In this document: piece by piece, positions 27,567 through 36,970 of the stretch | How the letters are laid out: each line of letters starts with the position of its first letter | Position numbering within the stretch: the stretch's first letter is position 1 | DNA from: Bacillus sp. (in: firmicutes) | Lineage (GTDB): Bacteria; Bacillota; Bacilli; Bacillales; Bacillaceae | Direction of reading: 5' to 3' | Assembly: GCA_031180805.1 (NCBI GenBank) | Contig: JAPSLL010000015.1 | Location: 23,258 to 78,409 of the forward strand | Length of the DNA stretch: 55,152 bases | Program-made: the position numbers and the translations under genes | Notes under the pieces: model-generated | Database searches by the model: none | What the model saw: the letters and a program-made list of their open reading frames with translations, nothing else | Told to the model about the DNA's origin: nothing

Positions 27567-28163
27567 TCAATTTAATTCTTCTAATGTTTCATTAAATTTT
27601 TCAAAGAATAAATCTGCTTCTTCCTGTTCATAAGCATCCCCTGTTTTATCAGGAAGTGGTGGTAATTCCTCAATAGATTTTAATCCGAAATATTCGAGAA
27701 ACTCTTTTGTTGTTCCATATAATATTGCTCTACCAGTACCTTCTGCTCTGCCAACCTCTTTAATTAACGCCTTCGTTACTAGAGTATGAATTGGTCTTTC
27801 TGTTTTCACACCACGTATTTCTTCAACTTCAGCTCTTGTTATTGGCTGACGATATGCAATGATCGCTAAAGTTTCAAGTGCAGCTTGTGAAAGTGAAGTA
27901 TTAACAGGTGTTTCAACTAAACGTTTTAAATAAGAGGAATGCTCCTTTTTTGTAGTTAGTTGATAATGACCCGCAACTTCTACTAATTCTATCCCTCGCT
28001 CTTTTGCCTGATAGCTTTTTTCTAAATCTTTTATAATTTCAAGAACTTCTTGTTCTTCAAGATCAAGAACAGTTACTAATTGTTTTAAAGAAAGCCCCTC
28101 ATCCCCAGAAGCAAATAGTAAAGCTTCGACAATTGATTGCCATTCTATTAATCCAAAGGACAT
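27567..28163 (-). CDS. scpB: Segregation and condensation protein ScpB
   Basis: Winged-helix dimer subunit of the SMC-ScpA-ScpB condensin that compacts and separates chromosomes. The 198 residues carry two winged helices, with the strongly conserved [20 protein letters not shown] around residue 100 and [18 protein letters not shown] near 150. I chose ATG at 28163 (length close to the 197 of B. subtilis). A longer reading up to 28217 would run back into scpA and has no ribosome site. It follows scpA by four bases. Confidence 0.94.
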   Translation of the reverse strand: MSFGLIEWQSIVEALLFASGDEGLSLKQLVTVLDLEEQEVLEIIKDLEKSYQAKERGIELVEVAGHYQLTTKKEHSSYLKRLVETPVNTSLSQAALETLAIIAYRQPITRAEVEEIRGVKTERPIHTLVTKALIKEVGRAEGTGRAILYGTTKEFLEYFGLKSIEELPPLPDKTGDAYEQEEADLFFEKFNETLEELN

Positions 28164-28167
28164 GACG

Positions 28168-28911
28168 CTATTCACTCCCCATAATAAAAATATCTGCAAA
28201 GTTATTTTCTTGTTCAATCAAAATCAAATGCGATTTCATTAATTCTAAAATAGCCAAAAAGGTAACAACTAAATGGTCCTTACTACCCGAAGGAAACAAA
28301 TCAGCAAACCTGCGTCTACCTGGATGAGTTCGCAAATCCTCTAAAATTTCCTCCATTCTCCTTTCAATTGGTATTTCTTGTCTCGTAATCTTTGTCTGTA
28401 ATGGCTTTTGTAGTTTTTTTCGTCTTAACATCTTTTGAAAGGCGCCTAGCATATCATACAATGTTACATTCAGAGAATCCATTTGATTTATCGTCTGTGT
28501 TCCATATTCACTTAAATCACTTGGAGCTTTTGTATAAACTTGTGATCTCTCCTCCTCAAGTTCTCGTAAATCTTCAGCTGCTTCCTTATATTTTCGATAT
28601 TCAATTAATCGTTGCATTAGTTCTTCACGTGGGTCTTCCTCAGGCTCATCGATATATTCATCATCAAAAAGCTCCTCCTCTTGTTTAGGAAGTAGCATCC
28701 TGCTTTTAATAGACAATAGTGTAGCAGCCATAACTAAATATTCAGAGGCAACATCAAGCTCTAAAACTTGCATCGTGTGAATATATAGCATGTATTGTTC
28801 AGTTATTTCAGATACTGGTATATCATATATATCAATTTCTAAACGATTTATTAAATGAAGGAGCAAATCCAAAGGTCCCTCAAAAGCATCAATTTTCACA
28901 TGATACTGCAA
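28168..28911 (-). CDS. scpA: Segregation and condensation protein ScpA
   Basis: Kleisin subunit that bridges the SMC heads. The 247 residues have an N-terminal SMC-neck binding segment ([20 protein letters not shown]), an acidic middle ([16 protein letters not shown]) and a C-terminal winged helix ([20 protein letters not shown]) that binds the SMC cap. It is cotranscribed with scpB. SMC itself is not in the window. Confidence 0.94.
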   Translation of the reverse strand: MQYHVKIDAFEGPLDLLLHLINRLEIDIYDIPVSEITEQYMLYIHTMQVLELDVASEYLVMAATLLSIKSRMLLPKQEEELFDDEYIDEPEEDPREELMQRLIEYRKYKEAAEDLRELEEERSQVYTKAPSDLSEYGTQTINQMDSLNVTLYDMLGAFQKMLRRKKLQKPLQTKITRQEIPIERRMEEILEDLRTHPGRRRFADLFPSGSKDHLVVTFLAILELMKSHLILIEQENNFADIFIMGSE

Positions 28912-29042
28912 TCTTTATCCCACCATTCTTACAAGTAGCCACAATTTAGTATAGAATAAATTCCTCCTATGTCCAATAATATTTCAAAAATTACTTTGTA
29001 TAAAACGAAAAGAAAAACTGTATGAAATAGACTGCTGCCCAT

Positions 29043-29069
29043 ACAACTCAGCAAATTACTCATATATTA
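29043..29069 (+). promoter_or_regulatory. Candidate sigma-K promoter of the YjcZ-like gene
   Basis: CATATATTA (29061-29069) fits the sigma-K -10 consensus CATAnnnTA. An AC dinucleotide (29043-29044) lies 16 bases upstream, the usual -35 core and spacing. Transcription would start near 29077, about 28 bases before the start codon. The remaining 190 bases to scpA hold nothing else I can name. Confidence 0.5.
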
Positions 29070-29104
29070 CAAATGTAAAGCTAATCATTAAGGAGGAATT
29101 TAAT

Positions 29105-29200
29105 ATGGGTGAACATGGTTTTAATTATGGCGGAGGATTTGCCTTAATCGTTGTTTTATTTATCTTATTGATCATCGTTGGTGCTGCGTGGGTTTATTAA
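29105..29200 (+). CDS. YjcZ/SscA-like small sporulation membrane protein
   Basis: A 31-residue protein. A short glycine- and aromatic-rich start (MGEHGFNYGGGFA) precedes one membrane-spanning hydrophobic stretch (LIVVLFILLIIVGAAW), the layout of the YjcZ family of tiny Bacillus sporulation proteins. AAGGAGG lies seven bases before the ATG, and a strong terminator follows directly, so it is a complete single-gene unit. A sigma-K-like promoter upstream suggests late mother-cell expression and a role in spore coat or outer layers; this is inference. Confidence 0.85.
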   Translation: MGEHGFNYGGGFALIVVLFILLIIVGAAWVY

Positions 29201-29208
29201 TTGGAAAC

Positions 29209-29236
29209 AAGGCTGCTGTCTATCAGCAGCCTTTTT
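29209..29236 (+). terminator. Terminator of the YjcZ-like gene
   Basis: AAGGCTGCTG (29209-29218) and CAGCAGCCTT (29224-29233) form a perfect 10-base stem followed by TTTTT. Confidence 0.9.
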
Positions 29237-29303
29237 CATATAATCTATGTTAAACTAATTTAACATAAAGTCGTATTTTAGACGAAGGATATGAGGTGCT
29301 TAT

Positions 29304-29837
29304 ATGTATGATCAAGAATATATCGACTTTCTCGTACACTTTCATTGTGATCGCGATTATTTTGAGTGCCATGAAATTTTAGAAGAACATTGGAAAAAAG
29401 ACCCTCCTAAAAAAAGAAAACCCTATTGGGTTGGACTTATTCAAATTGCAGTCGGTTTATACCATCATAGAAGAGGGAATTTTGCCGGTGCTTTGAAAAT
29501 GATTTCAAACGCTTTACGTATACTTACTAACGAGCAATTAGCCTTATCAAAGCTTGGATTACATAGCAATGATTTATTAAAACAGCTGAAAATTAGAAAA
29601 GCTGAAATACTCGAAGAAAAAGCTTATTATAGTATAAATCTTCCGATTAGCGATGAAAATTTATTAGCATTATGCATGCAAAAATGCGAGATACGACAAA
29701 TTCCCTGGGGAAAAGAAAGTAATTTAACAGATGAGGACTTGATTCATAAACATAAAAATCGTGATAGAAAAGAAGTAATTGATGAAAGGCTAAAACAATT
29801 GGCAAAGCGCAAAGTAAAAAGAAAAGACACCAAATGA
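29304..29837 (+). CDS. ypuF: DUF309 family protein YpuF
   Basis: A 177-residue soluble protein. The DUF309 signature is clear in the first third: DYFECHEILEEHWKKDP followed by YWVGLIQIAVGLYHHRRGN, with conserved histidines and glutamates on helices. The biochemical function is unknown. It is on the plus strand facing ribT, and the two share a bidirectional terminator. Matches ypuF of B. subtilis, which also lies between scpA and ribT. Start ATG with GAGGTG upstream. Confidence 0.9.
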   Translation: MYDQEYIDFLVHFHCDRDYFECHEILEEHWKKDPPKKRKPYWVGLIQIAVGLYHHRRGNFAGALKMISNALRILTNEQLALSKLGLHSNDLLKQLKIRKAEILEEKAYYSINLPISDENLLALCMQKCEIRQIPWGKESNLTDEDLIHKHKNRDRKEVIDERLKQLAKRKVKRKDTK

Positions 29838-29866
29838 AAAAGCTTGATTTCCCAAGCTTTTTCATC
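29834..29866. terminator. Bidirectional terminator between ypuF and ribT
   Basis: ATGAAAAAGCTTG (29834-29846) pairs with CAAGCTTTTTCAT (29853-29865). The ypuF stop codon overlaps the left arm. T-runs occur on both strands. Confidence 0.87.
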
Positions 29867-29880
29867 TTTACTATATCGTC

Positions 29881-30255
<375 letters not shown>

Positions 30256-30381
30256 TCATTAACAAAATAGCTTTCTTAATAAGCAAAAGTACTTAGTAAC
30301 TAAATAATACCAAATTTATATAAATACTTCACACAACATTATAAACAGTTTCCTAGTGGTTTTAAACACTTTTCATAAAAA

Positions 30382-30846
30382 TTAATCGATAACCTTTAGT
30401 AAATTTGACATTTCAATTGCAGTCAAAGCCGCTTCATATCCTTTATTTCCAGCTTTAGTTCCTGCTCTTTCTACTGCTTGCTCAATTGTTTCAGTTGTTA
30501 AAACACCAAATACAACAGGTACACCAGTTTTTAATGCAGCTTGAGAAATTCCCTTTGCTGCTTCATTACAAACATAATCATAATGTGTTGTAGCACCTCT
30601 AATAACGGTTCCTAAAGTTATGACAGCATCATATTTTCCTGATTGTGCTAATTTATTTGCAACAAGAGGTAATTCAAAAGCACCTGGAACCCAAGCAACC
30701 GTTACATTCTCTTCTTCAACTCCGTGTCTTCTTAATCCATCCTCTGCACCAGTTAAAAGCTTTGATGTAATAAACTCATTAAAACGAGCAACAACAATCG
30801 CTATTTTCAACCCACTACCAATTAAATGTCCTTCAAATGTTTTCAT
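30382..30846 (-). CDS. ribH: 6,7-dimethyl-8-ribityllumazine synthase
   Basis: Condenses 3,4-dihydroxy-2-butanone 4-phosphate with 5-amino-6-ribitylaminouracil to form the riboflavin precursor lumazine; the enzyme forms 60-subunit shells in Bacillus. The 154 residues show the family landmarks [20 protein letters not shown], and [20 protein letters not shown] with the catalytic histidine. I chose the second of two adjacent ATGs (30846), which is seven bases from GGAGG and gives the B. subtilis length. Confidence 0.95.
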   Translation of the reverse strand: MKTFEGHLIGSGLKIAIVVARFNEFITSKLLTGAEDGLRRHGVEEENVTVAWVPGAFELPLVANKLAQSGKYDAVITLGTVIRGATTHYDYVCNEAAKGISQAALKTGVPVVFGVLTTETIEQAVERAGTKAGNKGYEAALTAIEMSNLLKVID

Positions 30847-30933
30847 CATAATTCCTCCAATATTTTGTTTAATCTATCAACATTAGCTATTTTAGAATTA
30901 TCAATAATTTTAGCTAAAAAATAATTGATCGCT

Positions 30934-32127
30934 TTAAAAATGTAAATAATGACCTAATTTTTCGTTTTTAGTTTTTAAATAATGTTCATTTTCTTCTCTT
31001 GCTGGCATTTCGATTGGTATCCGATCATTTACCGTTAACCCATATCCTTCTAAACCTGCAATTTTTCTTGGATTATTTGTTAATAAATTCATTTTTTCGA
31101 TTCCAAGATCTTTTAATATTTGCGCACCAATTCCATAATCCCGAAGATCTGAAGGAAAGCCTAGTTTTTCGTTGGCTTCAACTGTATCATACCCTTGCTC
31201 TTGAAGCTTATATGCCTTCATTTTATTTAATAATCCGATACCTCGACCCTCTTGCCTCATGTATAAAAGGACACCTTTTCCAGCCTTTTCAATTTGCGCC
31301 AATGCCGCATGTAATTGCGGTCCACAATCACAGCGATAAGAGCCGAATACATCTCCTGTTAAGCATTCAGAATGTACCCGAACTAATACAGGTTCTTCAC
31401 TATTTATTTCGCCTTTTATTAAGGCAACATGTTCCTTCTGATCAAGTAAATTTGAATAACCGATCGCCTTAAAGATTCCATATTCTGTTGGTAGGTCAAT
31501 TTCAATTTCTCTTTTCACTAGCTTTTCACTTTGATTACGGTATTGAATTAAATCTTTTATTGTAATGATTTTTATTTGAAGCTGTTTAGCTAGTTGTAAT
31601 AAATCTGGTACTCTTGCCATTGTTCCGTCTTCTTTTATAATTTCACAGATAACTCCACCTGGTTTCGCACCACATAAAATTGATAAATCAACAGCTGCCT
31701 CAGTATGTCCTGCTCTTCTCAAAACCCCACCTTCCCTTGCGACTAATGGAAAGGTATGACCTGGGCGTTTGAAATCTGAAGCCTTTGTATCTTCATCTAA
31801 AAGGGCTCTAACTGTATCAGCACGTTCAAATGCACTTATTCCCGTTTTATTCGTTTTATAATCAACGCTAACAGTAAATGCTGTACCATGTGGGTCTGTA
31901 TTATGTGATACCATCGGAAACAAATCTAATTTATTAGCCTGTTTTTCTGTAATAGGTACACAAACTAATCCACGCCCATGTTTAATCATAAAATTAATAG
32001 CCTCTGGAGTGATACGATCCGCTAAAGCGACAAAGTCTCCCTCGTTTTCCCGATCTTCATCATCAATAACAATCACAACTTTTCCTTCTTTTAAATCCGC
32101 TAATGCTTCTTCGATTTTATGAAACAT
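30934..32127 (-). CDS. ribBA: Bifunctional DHBP synthase / GTP cyclohydrolase II
   Basis: Supplies both riboflavin precursors. The N-terminal half (about 1-200) makes 3,4-dihydroxy-2-butanone 4-phosphate from ribulose 5-phosphate (motifs [11 protein letters not shown] and [11 protein letters not shown]). The C-terminal half (about 205-397) opens GTP (zinc cysteines in [17 protein letters not shown] and the motif RQEGRGIGL). At 397 residues it has normal length. B. subtilis calls it ribA. AAAGGGG lies ten bases before the ATG. An unusual 179-bp gap separates it from ribE. Confidence 0.96.
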   Translation of the reverse strand: MFHKIEEALADLKEGKVVIVIDDEDRENEGDFVALADRITPEAINFMIKHGRGLVCVPITEKQANKLDLFPMVSHNTDPHGTAFTVSVDYKTNKTGISAFERADTVRALLDEDTKASDFKRPGHTFPLVAREGGVLRRAGHTEAAVDLSILCGAKPGGVICEIIKEDGTMARVPDLLQLAKQLQIKIITIKDLIQYRNQSEKLVKREIEIDLPTEYGIFKAIGYSNLLDQKEHVALIKGEINSEEPVLVRVHSECLTGDVFGSYRCDCGPQLHAALAQIEKAGKGVLLYMRQEGRGIGLLNKMKAYKLQEQGYDTVEANEKLGFPSDLRDYGIGAQILKDLGIEKMNLLTNNPRKIAGLEGYGLTVNDRIPIEMPAREENEHYLKTKNEKLGHYLHF

Positions 32128-32306
32128 TTTTGAATGGCCCCTTTCTAAACCTTAGTAGGCTCTTCCTGAACTTGTCTATTTCCGCTTTAGATTCGATTAA
32201 GATGTGTGCTGTTCGGGATCCTTCTCTTTCGTCTCGTGCCTTCTTATCCGATCAACAATGCACTAAAAATCAAAACTTCTTTTTACAATAGTTAAAATCT
32301 AAAATA
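32128..32306 (-). repeat. Possible decayed palindromic repeat between ribE and ribBA
   Basis: Non-coding 179 bp inside the rib operon. Read on the minus strand it contains TGTTGATCGGATAAGAAGGC and, near the far end, GCGGAAATAGACAAG, with CACGAGAC and CCCGAACAGCACAC between. The layout (TTGAT near one end, inverted GGAAAT-type sequence near the other) is like the non-coding palindromic repeats found at 27.3 and 36.6 kb, but the sequence is different. It may be the remains of another such family. Confidence 0.35.
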
Positions 32307-32954
32307 TTAATAAAAGCCATTTTCTTTTAAAAAGGATAGATTCAATGTGGAGCTTTTCGTCACTTCTTGTTGATTAATAAACTTTTTAAGGTATTTTCCA
32401 ATCATATCACATTCAATATTCACAATATCTCCAACATTTTTTAGTCCAAGAATTGTATCTGATAAAGTATGGGGAATAATCGAAACAGTTACTTTATTCT
32501 TTTCTAATCCAAATATCGTTAAGCTAATTCCATCGATAGTAATTGATCCTTTATATATTAATGTCTCAGTTAGTTGCTCATCTACTTCTAGTTCAAAATA
32601 AACCGCATTTGAAACACGTTGCTTTTTAACGATTTTTCCAACACCGTCAACATGTCCAGAAACGAAATGACCACCAAATCGACCGTTGGCAGACATCGCT
32701 CGTTCCAAATTAACCCTCGATCCATTTTTCAGCATAGATAAAGAAGTATGTTTGACAGTTTCAGGCATCACATCTACAGCAAATGAATCTGCATGGAATT
32801 CGGTTACTGTTAAACAGACGCCGTTTACTGCAATGCTGTCTCCAATCGACATATCTTCGATGATTTTGTTTGCATTAATTGTAAAAATAATTGCATCCTT
32901 AGTTCCTTGTACATTTTTTATTGTGCCAATTTCTTCAATAATTCCTGTGAACAT
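32307..32954 (-). CDS. ribE: Riboflavin synthase (alpha subunit)
   Basis: Dismutates two lumazine molecules to riboflavin and 5-amino-6-ribitylaminouracil. The 215 residues form two homologous lumazine-binding barrels (about 1-97 and 98-190), each with a MFTGIIEEIG- or HVDGVGKIV-like start and a GVCLT/GISLT motif, and a C-terminal trimerisation helix. It is the first gene after the FMN riboswitch. In B. subtilis (where it is called ribE/ribB) ribD precedes it; here ribD is missing. Confidence 0.95.
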   Translation of the reverse strand: MFTGIIEEIGTIKNVQGTKDAIIFTINANKIIEDMSIGDSIAVNGVCLTVTEFHADSFAVDVMPETVKHTSLSMLKNGSRVNLERAMSANGRFGGHFVSGHVDGVGKIVKKQRVSNAVYFELEVDEQLTETLIYKGSITIDGISLTIFGLEKNKVTVSIIPHTLSDTILGLKNVGDIVNIECDMIGKYLKKFINQQEVTKSSTLNLSFLKENGFY

Positions 32955-32999
32955 TATGCACCCTCCTTCCTTCTATTATTCATCCTGCTCGAAGCCTAT

Positions 33000-33036
33000 A
33001 AAAAAAGCCCAAAGTCATAGACTAAGGGCTTTTTAA
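33000..33036 (-). terminator. Riboswitch-controlled terminator before ribE
   Basis: AAAAAGCCC (33002-33010) and GGGCTTTTT (33026-33034) form a hairpin with a T-run on the minus strand, between the FMN aptamer and ribE. It is the probable expression platform. Confidence 0.87.
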
Positions 33037-33126
33037 TGAGAAATTGATATTTGAGTAAGTCAAATAAGAGTATTTATTTTCTATTTTTCAAAAACAGATA
33101 ATAAATACACCGCAAAGGTTCGCGCA

Positions 33127-33274
33127 ATTCTTCTCCCATCCAGACTTTCACTGTCGGCTCTAGATTTACACTAGATCAACCGTTAATTAAATTAATTAAC
33201 GGGTCACGGGCTAAGAAGTTATTTAAATACTTCATCACCGTCGGTAGGGACTTTCACCCTGCCCCGAAGAATGT
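33127..33274 (-). ncRNA. FMN riboswitch (RFN element) of the rib operon
   Basis: Minus-strand blocks in order: TTCGGGGCAGGGTGAAAGTC, CCTACCGACGGTGATGAAG, TAGCCCGTGACCCG, a variable stem, then GAGCCGACAGTGAAAGTCTG and GATGGGAGAAG. This is the full RFN consensus. High FMN should close the downstream terminator and shut off ribE-ribBA-ribH-ribT. The rest of the 446-bp gap between ribE and ppiB holds the riboswitch terminator, the ppiB terminator and short AT-rich stretches. Confidence 0.96.
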
Positions 33275-33357
33275 AAAACGAAATAATATTAAATTAGTTT
33301 GAAGGATCTAAAGTTTATTTTAGCGATATTAAATGAAAGATGCAAATTTAAAGAAAT

Positions 33358-33388
33358 TAAAAACTGCGTAATAACAAACGCAGTTTTT
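33358..33388 (-). terminator. Terminator of ppiB
   Basis: AAAACTGCGT and ACGCAGTTTT arms lie just downstream of the ppiB stop codon, with A/T-rich flanks on both sides. Confidence 0.8.
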
Positions 33389-33400
33389 GTATCATCATTT

Positions 33401-33835
33401 TTATTCTTCGTAAACTTTAACTTCTTTCATTACGTCATTTGGCTTAATGTTATAGACTGCATCAAGATTTTCAATGACTTTTCCAAATACAGTATGAACA
33501 CCATTTAAATGTGGTTGTGGCTCATGTACGATAAAGAACTGACTTCCACCAGTATCCTTACCTGCATGTGCCATTGATAAGGATCCAGCTTCATGCTTAT
33601 GTGGGTTTCCTTCTGTTTCACATTTAATCGTGTATCCTGGACCACCAGTTCCGGTTCCATGTGGACAACCACCTTGTGCAACAAAACCAGGGATAACTCG
33701 GTGGAATGTTAATCCGTTGTAAAAGCCCTCATTTGCTAGTTTTTCAAAATTTGCTACAGTACCAGGTGCCTCATTTGGAAACAATTCAAAGACAATTTTA
33801 TCTCCATTTTCCATCGTAATTTGTGCTTTTTTCAT
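33401..33835 (-). CDS. ppiB: Peptidyl-prolyl cis-trans isomerase PpiB (cyclophilin)
   Basis: Cytoplasmic cyclophilin that speeds proline isomerisation in folding proteins. The 144 residues contain the active-site arginine segment [13 protein letters not shown] and the substrate pocket [16 protein letters not shown]. No signal peptide. I chose ATG at 33835 (GGAGG ten bases upstream); the extra 32 residues of the longer frame are not cyclophilin-like. Divergent from ypuA, as in B. subtilis. Confidence 0.95.
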   Translation of the reverse strand: MKKAQITMENGDKIVFELFPNEAPGTVANFEKLANEGFYNGLTFHRVIPGFVAQGGCPHGTGTGGPGYTIKCETEGNPHKHEAGSLSMAHAGKDTGGSQFFIVHEPQPHLNGVHTVFGKVIENLDAVYNIKPNDVMKEVKVYEE

Positions 33836-34006
33836 ATGTATGAAACCTCCAATAAGTTTAATCCGTCTATTTAGACATAAACACTTTTCTATTCTACTAT
33901 AATCAATGAATAAACAGCAAACTGGAAACATGTTTTCTTTTACTTTTTTAACGATTATAAGAATAAAAAAGAATAAATCAAAATGAAGAAAACTGCAAAA
34001 ATACTA

Positions 34007-34033
34007 TTGACATCTAAAAAAAAACTCTATAAT
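34007..34033 (+). promoter_or_regulatory. Sigma-A promoter of ypuA
   Basis: Consensus TTGACA (34007-34012) and TATAAT (34028-34033) are separated by 15 bases, two short of ideal. Alternatively the -10 is TAATAG with 17-base spacing. GGGAGG of ypuA lies about 35 bases downstream. Confidence 0.65.
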
Positions 34034-34080
34034 AGATGATGTTAATGAATTTTTGTTTAAAAATCAGGGAGGTTTTACCT

Positions 34081-35028
34081 TTGAAGAAAATAATGTTTTG
34101 TCTTTTCACCTTATGCCTATTTGCTTTTCCATCCATTAGCTTTGCAGACGCAGTTGTTGGCGAGGTTATTGTAACACTAGGTGAAGACTTAACTGAACAA
34201 CAAAAGCAAACGATACTTAAAGAAATGAACGCAACGGAAGAAAATAGCCAAATCATATATGTAACAAATGAAGAGGAACATCAATATTTAGGGAACTACA
34301 TTTCAAAAGCAACAATCGGAACAAAAGCACTTTCTTCTTCAAGCATTACAATTGAGAAATCCGGTTCTGGCCTTGAGGTCAAAACAAAAAATATTGATTG
34401 GGTAACAGATGAAATGTATTTAAATGCATTAATGACGGCAGGAGTAAAAGATGCGACGATATATGTGACAGCACCATTTGAAGTTTCGGGAACTGCTGCA
34501 TTAACAGGATTAATTAAAGCTTATGAAGTATCATCTGATAAAGCAATCTCTGAGGATGTTAAACAGGTTGCAAATGAAGAATTAGTAACAACTGCTAAAC
34601 TCGGTGATGAAGTAGGAACAGAAAACGCCTCAGCTCTAATGGCCAAAATCAAAGATGATATCGCAAAAAATGGTGTTCCTGAAACAGAGGCTGAACTAAG
34701 AACATTAATAGAGGATTCAGCAAAAGAATTGGGTATTACATTAACAGAAGAAGATATTAACAATCTTATTAATCTATTTAACAAGATGAAAGATTTAAAT
34801 ATCAATTGGGATCAAGTTGGTCAACAGCTAGAAAAGGCGAAGGATAAAATATCAAACTTCTTAAATTCCGAGGAAGGGCAATCTTTCCTACAAAAACTCA
34901 AAGAATTTTTCATTGCTCTTTGGAATGCAATTGTTTCATTTTTTACAGGCAATGAGCAGTCTGCAAGTGCACATATTATTAATAATATGAACAACCATCA
35001 AATATCCGCAGATGCAAAAATTTCATAA
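34081..35028 (+). CDS. ypuA: Secreted DUF1002 protein YpuA
   Basis: A 315-residue exported protein. The signal peptide (about 1-22, LFAFPSISFADA) is followed by the DUF1002 region: GEVIVTLGEDLTEQQKQTIL, and the stretch around ATIYVTAPFEVSGTAALTGL. Helical charged segments and a short hydrophobic stretch (FFIALWNAIVSFFTG) lie near the C-terminus. The function is unknown; in B. subtilis ypuA is linked to envelope stress. Start is TTG at 34081, set by GGGAGG eight bases upstream; an ATG at 34036 would come too close to the promoter. Confidence 0.88.
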   Translation: MKKIMFCLFTLCLFAFPSISFADAVVGEVIVTLGEDLTEQQKQTILKEMNATEENSQIIYVTNEEEHQYLGNYISKATIGTKALSSSSITIEKSGSGLEVKTKNIDWVTDEMYLNALMTAGVKDATIYVTAPFEVSGTAALTGLIKAYEVSSDKAISEDVKQVANEELVTTAKLGDEVGTENASALMAKIKDDIAKNGVPETEAELRTLIEDSAKELGITLTEEDINNLINLFNKMKDLNINWDQVGQQLEKAKDKISNFLNSEEGQSFLQKLKEFFIALWNAIVSFFTGNEQSASAHIINNMNNHQISADAKIS

Positions 35029-35032
35029 GATA

Positions 35033-35073
35033 AACAAGGCAGATAGCATACATATGTTATCTGCTTTGTTTTT
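35033..35073 (+). terminator. Terminator of ypuA
   Basis: The arms AACAAGGCAGATA (from 35033) and TATCTGCTTTGTT (to 35070) pair with one bulge and are followed by TTTT. Confidence 0.82.
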
Positions 35074-35173
35074 AATTTGGTAAGTTAACAAGTAATTTTA
35101 GCGTTTTGCTTGAGAACTGCAATAACTTCCACCAGACAAGGAGTGAAATGGAAGTATCGGTACACAAATTCAC

Positions 35174-35220
35174 ATAAAAAAACTGACTCTGTAGATGAAA
35201 AAACACTACAAGAATCAGTT
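35174..35220 (-). terminator. Terminator of lysA
   Basis: AACTGACTCTGTAG (35181-35194) pairs with CTACAAGAATCAGTT (35206-35220) apart from a bulge. TTTTTTTATG follows on the minus strand. Confidence 0.83.
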
Positions 35221-35246
35221 CAAAAGTTAATTATTTAGATTTATCA

Positions 35247-36569
35247 CTATTTTTGTGTTATCTTTGTTTTTAATGGCAAATCATTTACAATTAAGTCCTC
35301 AAAGCTTTCTCTTCTTACAACAAGCTGTGCTTCTCCATTTTCAACGAATACAACTGCAGGGCGTGGAATTCTATTGTAATTATTCGCCATTGAGTAACCG
35401 TACGCACCAGTACAAAAAACAGCAAGAATATCCTCTGCTTTAACTTCGGGAAGTGGTAAATCCCAAATTAGCATATCACCACTTTCACAGCATTTACCAG
35501 CTATTGATACTTCTTTATCATGTTTTTCTGTAACTCTGTTTGCTAAAACGGCCTCATATTTTGCTTGATATAAAGCAGGACGAATATTATCACTCATTCC
35601 ACCATCAATTGCTACATATTCTCTAATATTTGGAACAGTTTTCTTAGAGCCGACAGTATAGAGCGTAGTTCCCGCATCCCCAACAAGTGATCGACCAGGC
35701 TCAATCCATATTTCCGGCATATTCATTCCCATTTCATTTACATGCTTTTTCACAGCTTCTACTATTTGCTCAACATAATAGGTTGCTGGGAGCGGCTCAT
35801 CATCCTCCGTATAGCGGATTCCGAATCCACCACCTAGATTTACTACTTCAGGGATAAACGAGTAGCTCTCTTTCCATTCTTTAATTTTCTCAAATACTCT
35901 TTCAGCTGCAAGAACAAAACCGGCAGTATCAAAAATTTGTGAACCAATATGACAGTGAATGCCTAATAAATGTATTCCATCAATGCTTAAAATTGTTTCA
36001 ATCGCTTGTTCAATTTGTCCATTTAGTAAACCAAAACCAAATTTAGAATCTTCTTGACCTGTTGTAATATAATCATGAGTATGTGCTTCTACTCCAGGTG
36101 TTACACGTAATAATACCGGGATTTTCCGTTTATATTGTGTAGACAATCCTTTTAACAGCTCTATTTCATAAAAGTTATCGACAACGATACAACCAACTTC
36201 ATGATCTAGTGCCATTTTAAGTTCTTGTAAGCTTTTATTATTACCGTGAAGATGAATTCTTGATGCTGGAAAGCCAGAGGCTATTGCTGTAAATAATTCT
36301 CCGCCTGAAACAACATCTAACGATAACCCTTCTTCAGCAACTAATTGAAACATTGCAATTGACGAGAATGCCTTACTAGCATATGCTACCTGTGCTCGAA
36401 CTCCCATCTTTTCAAAAGCTTGCTTAAAGCTTCTTGCTCGTTCCCGAATAAGCCCAACATCGTAAATATAAAGAGGTGTCCCGTAATCATTTGCTAAAGT
36501 TACAGTATCAACTCCACCTATTTGTAAATGTCCATGTTCATTAATTTCGCTTGTACCATGTAAGAACAA
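35247..36569 (-). CDS. lysA: Diaminopimelate decarboxylase
   Basis: Last step of lysine synthesis: meso-diaminopimelate to L-lysine and CO2, PLP-dependent. The 440 residues have the PLP lysine in YASKAFS (K66) and the pocket motifs HCHIGSQ, NLGGGFGIRY and EPGRSLVGDAG. The substrate-contact cysteine region CCESGDM is also present. I chose TTG at 36569 (first residues FLHGTSEINEHG) because AGAGGGG lies six bases upstream and the length matches B. subtilis. No lysine riboswitch is visible upstream. It follows spoVAF as in B. subtilis, but a repeat element lies between. Confidence 0.94.
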   Translation of the reverse strand: MFLHGTSEINEHGHLQIGGVDTVTLANDYGTPLYIYDVGLIRERARSFKQAFEKMGVRAQVAYASKAFSSIAMFQLVAEEGLSLDVVSGGELFTAIASGFPASRIHLHGNNKSLQELKMALDHEVGCIVVDNFYEIELLKGLSTQYKRKIPVLLRVTPGVEAHTHDYITTGQEDSKFGFGLLNGQIEQAIETILSIDGIHLLGIHCHIGSQIFDTAGFVLAAERVFEKIKEWKESYSFIPEVVNLGGGFGIRYTEDDEPLPATYYVEQIVEAVKKHVNEMGMNMPEIWIEPGRSLVGDAGTTLYTVGSKKTVPNIREYVAIDGGMSDNIRPALYQAKYEAVLANRVTEKHDKEVSIAGKCCESGDMLIWDLPLPEVKAEDILAVFCTGAYGYSMANNYNRIPRPAVVFVENGEAQLVVRRESFEDLIVNDLPLKTKITQK

Positions 36570-36635
36570 CTGTATCCCCTCTTTCAATATACCTAGCTGT
36601 GAAATATAAAATATTTAATTAGTATAAAAATAAAA

Positions 36636-36854
36636 GGCTGTTTCCGCAAACTTTGTTGCTTTTTTACAGTGTAGTCGTTCAGGGTTGATTTCCTCGTGCA
36701 GTACTCGCTTTTTTGCGGAGTGGGTGGTGAGCCTCCTCGTGTAAACACCACCTTAACTCTCACCTCTCCCACGAATCCTGCAGAAGTCTCGCAATCAGGT
36801 CCAATCAACCCTTATATAGTTATACTAAAAACAACAATCTTTTAAAAACGAGCC
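36636..36854 (+). repeat. ~219-bp dispersed palindromic repeat, full copy 2
   Basis: This 219-bp element has the same orientation and nearly the same length as copy 1 at 27296-27513. Shared blocks include ACAGTGTAGTCGTT, GCAGTACTCGCTTT, GTGGGTGGTGAGCC, AGTCTCGCAATCAG and CCAATCAACCCTTATATAGT. The ends GGCTGTTT and AAACGAGCC are inverted. It fills the gap between spoVAF and lysA and abuts the spoVAF terminator. A 71-codon reading frame inside it is not conserved in copy 1. Confidence 0.88.
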
Positions 36855-36856
36855 AA

Positions 36857-36892
36857 ATAAAAAGACAGTTAACACGAGTGATATTAACTGCC
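36857..36892 (-). terminator. Terminator of the spoVA operon
   Basis: GACAGTTAA (36864-36872) and TTAACTGCC (36884-36892) form the stem, with TTTTTATTT following on the minus strand. It stands about 80 bases after the spoVAF stop codon. Confidence 0.82.
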
Positions 36893-36970
36893 TGTTACTT
36901 TTTAAATTATCTGATATTAAATTACACATACAATATCATAAATAAGTTGTTCTTTCAATGATGCATCTCA

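Noticed and set aside
30999-31472. A 157-codon plus-strand reading frame
   Set aside because: It is antisense to the strongly conserved ribBA gene, has no ribosome site, and its protein resembles nothing I know. It is a frame shadow.
36593-36808. A 71-codon reading frame inside repeat copy 2
   Set aside because: It is not preserved in copy 1, has no ribosome site, and lies wholly within the palindromic repeat.
36888-36970. A lysine riboswitch or T-box before lysA
   Set aside because: Neither the L-box core nor a T-box sequence is present in the lysA upstream gap, which is filled by the dispersed repeat and the spoVAF terminator.
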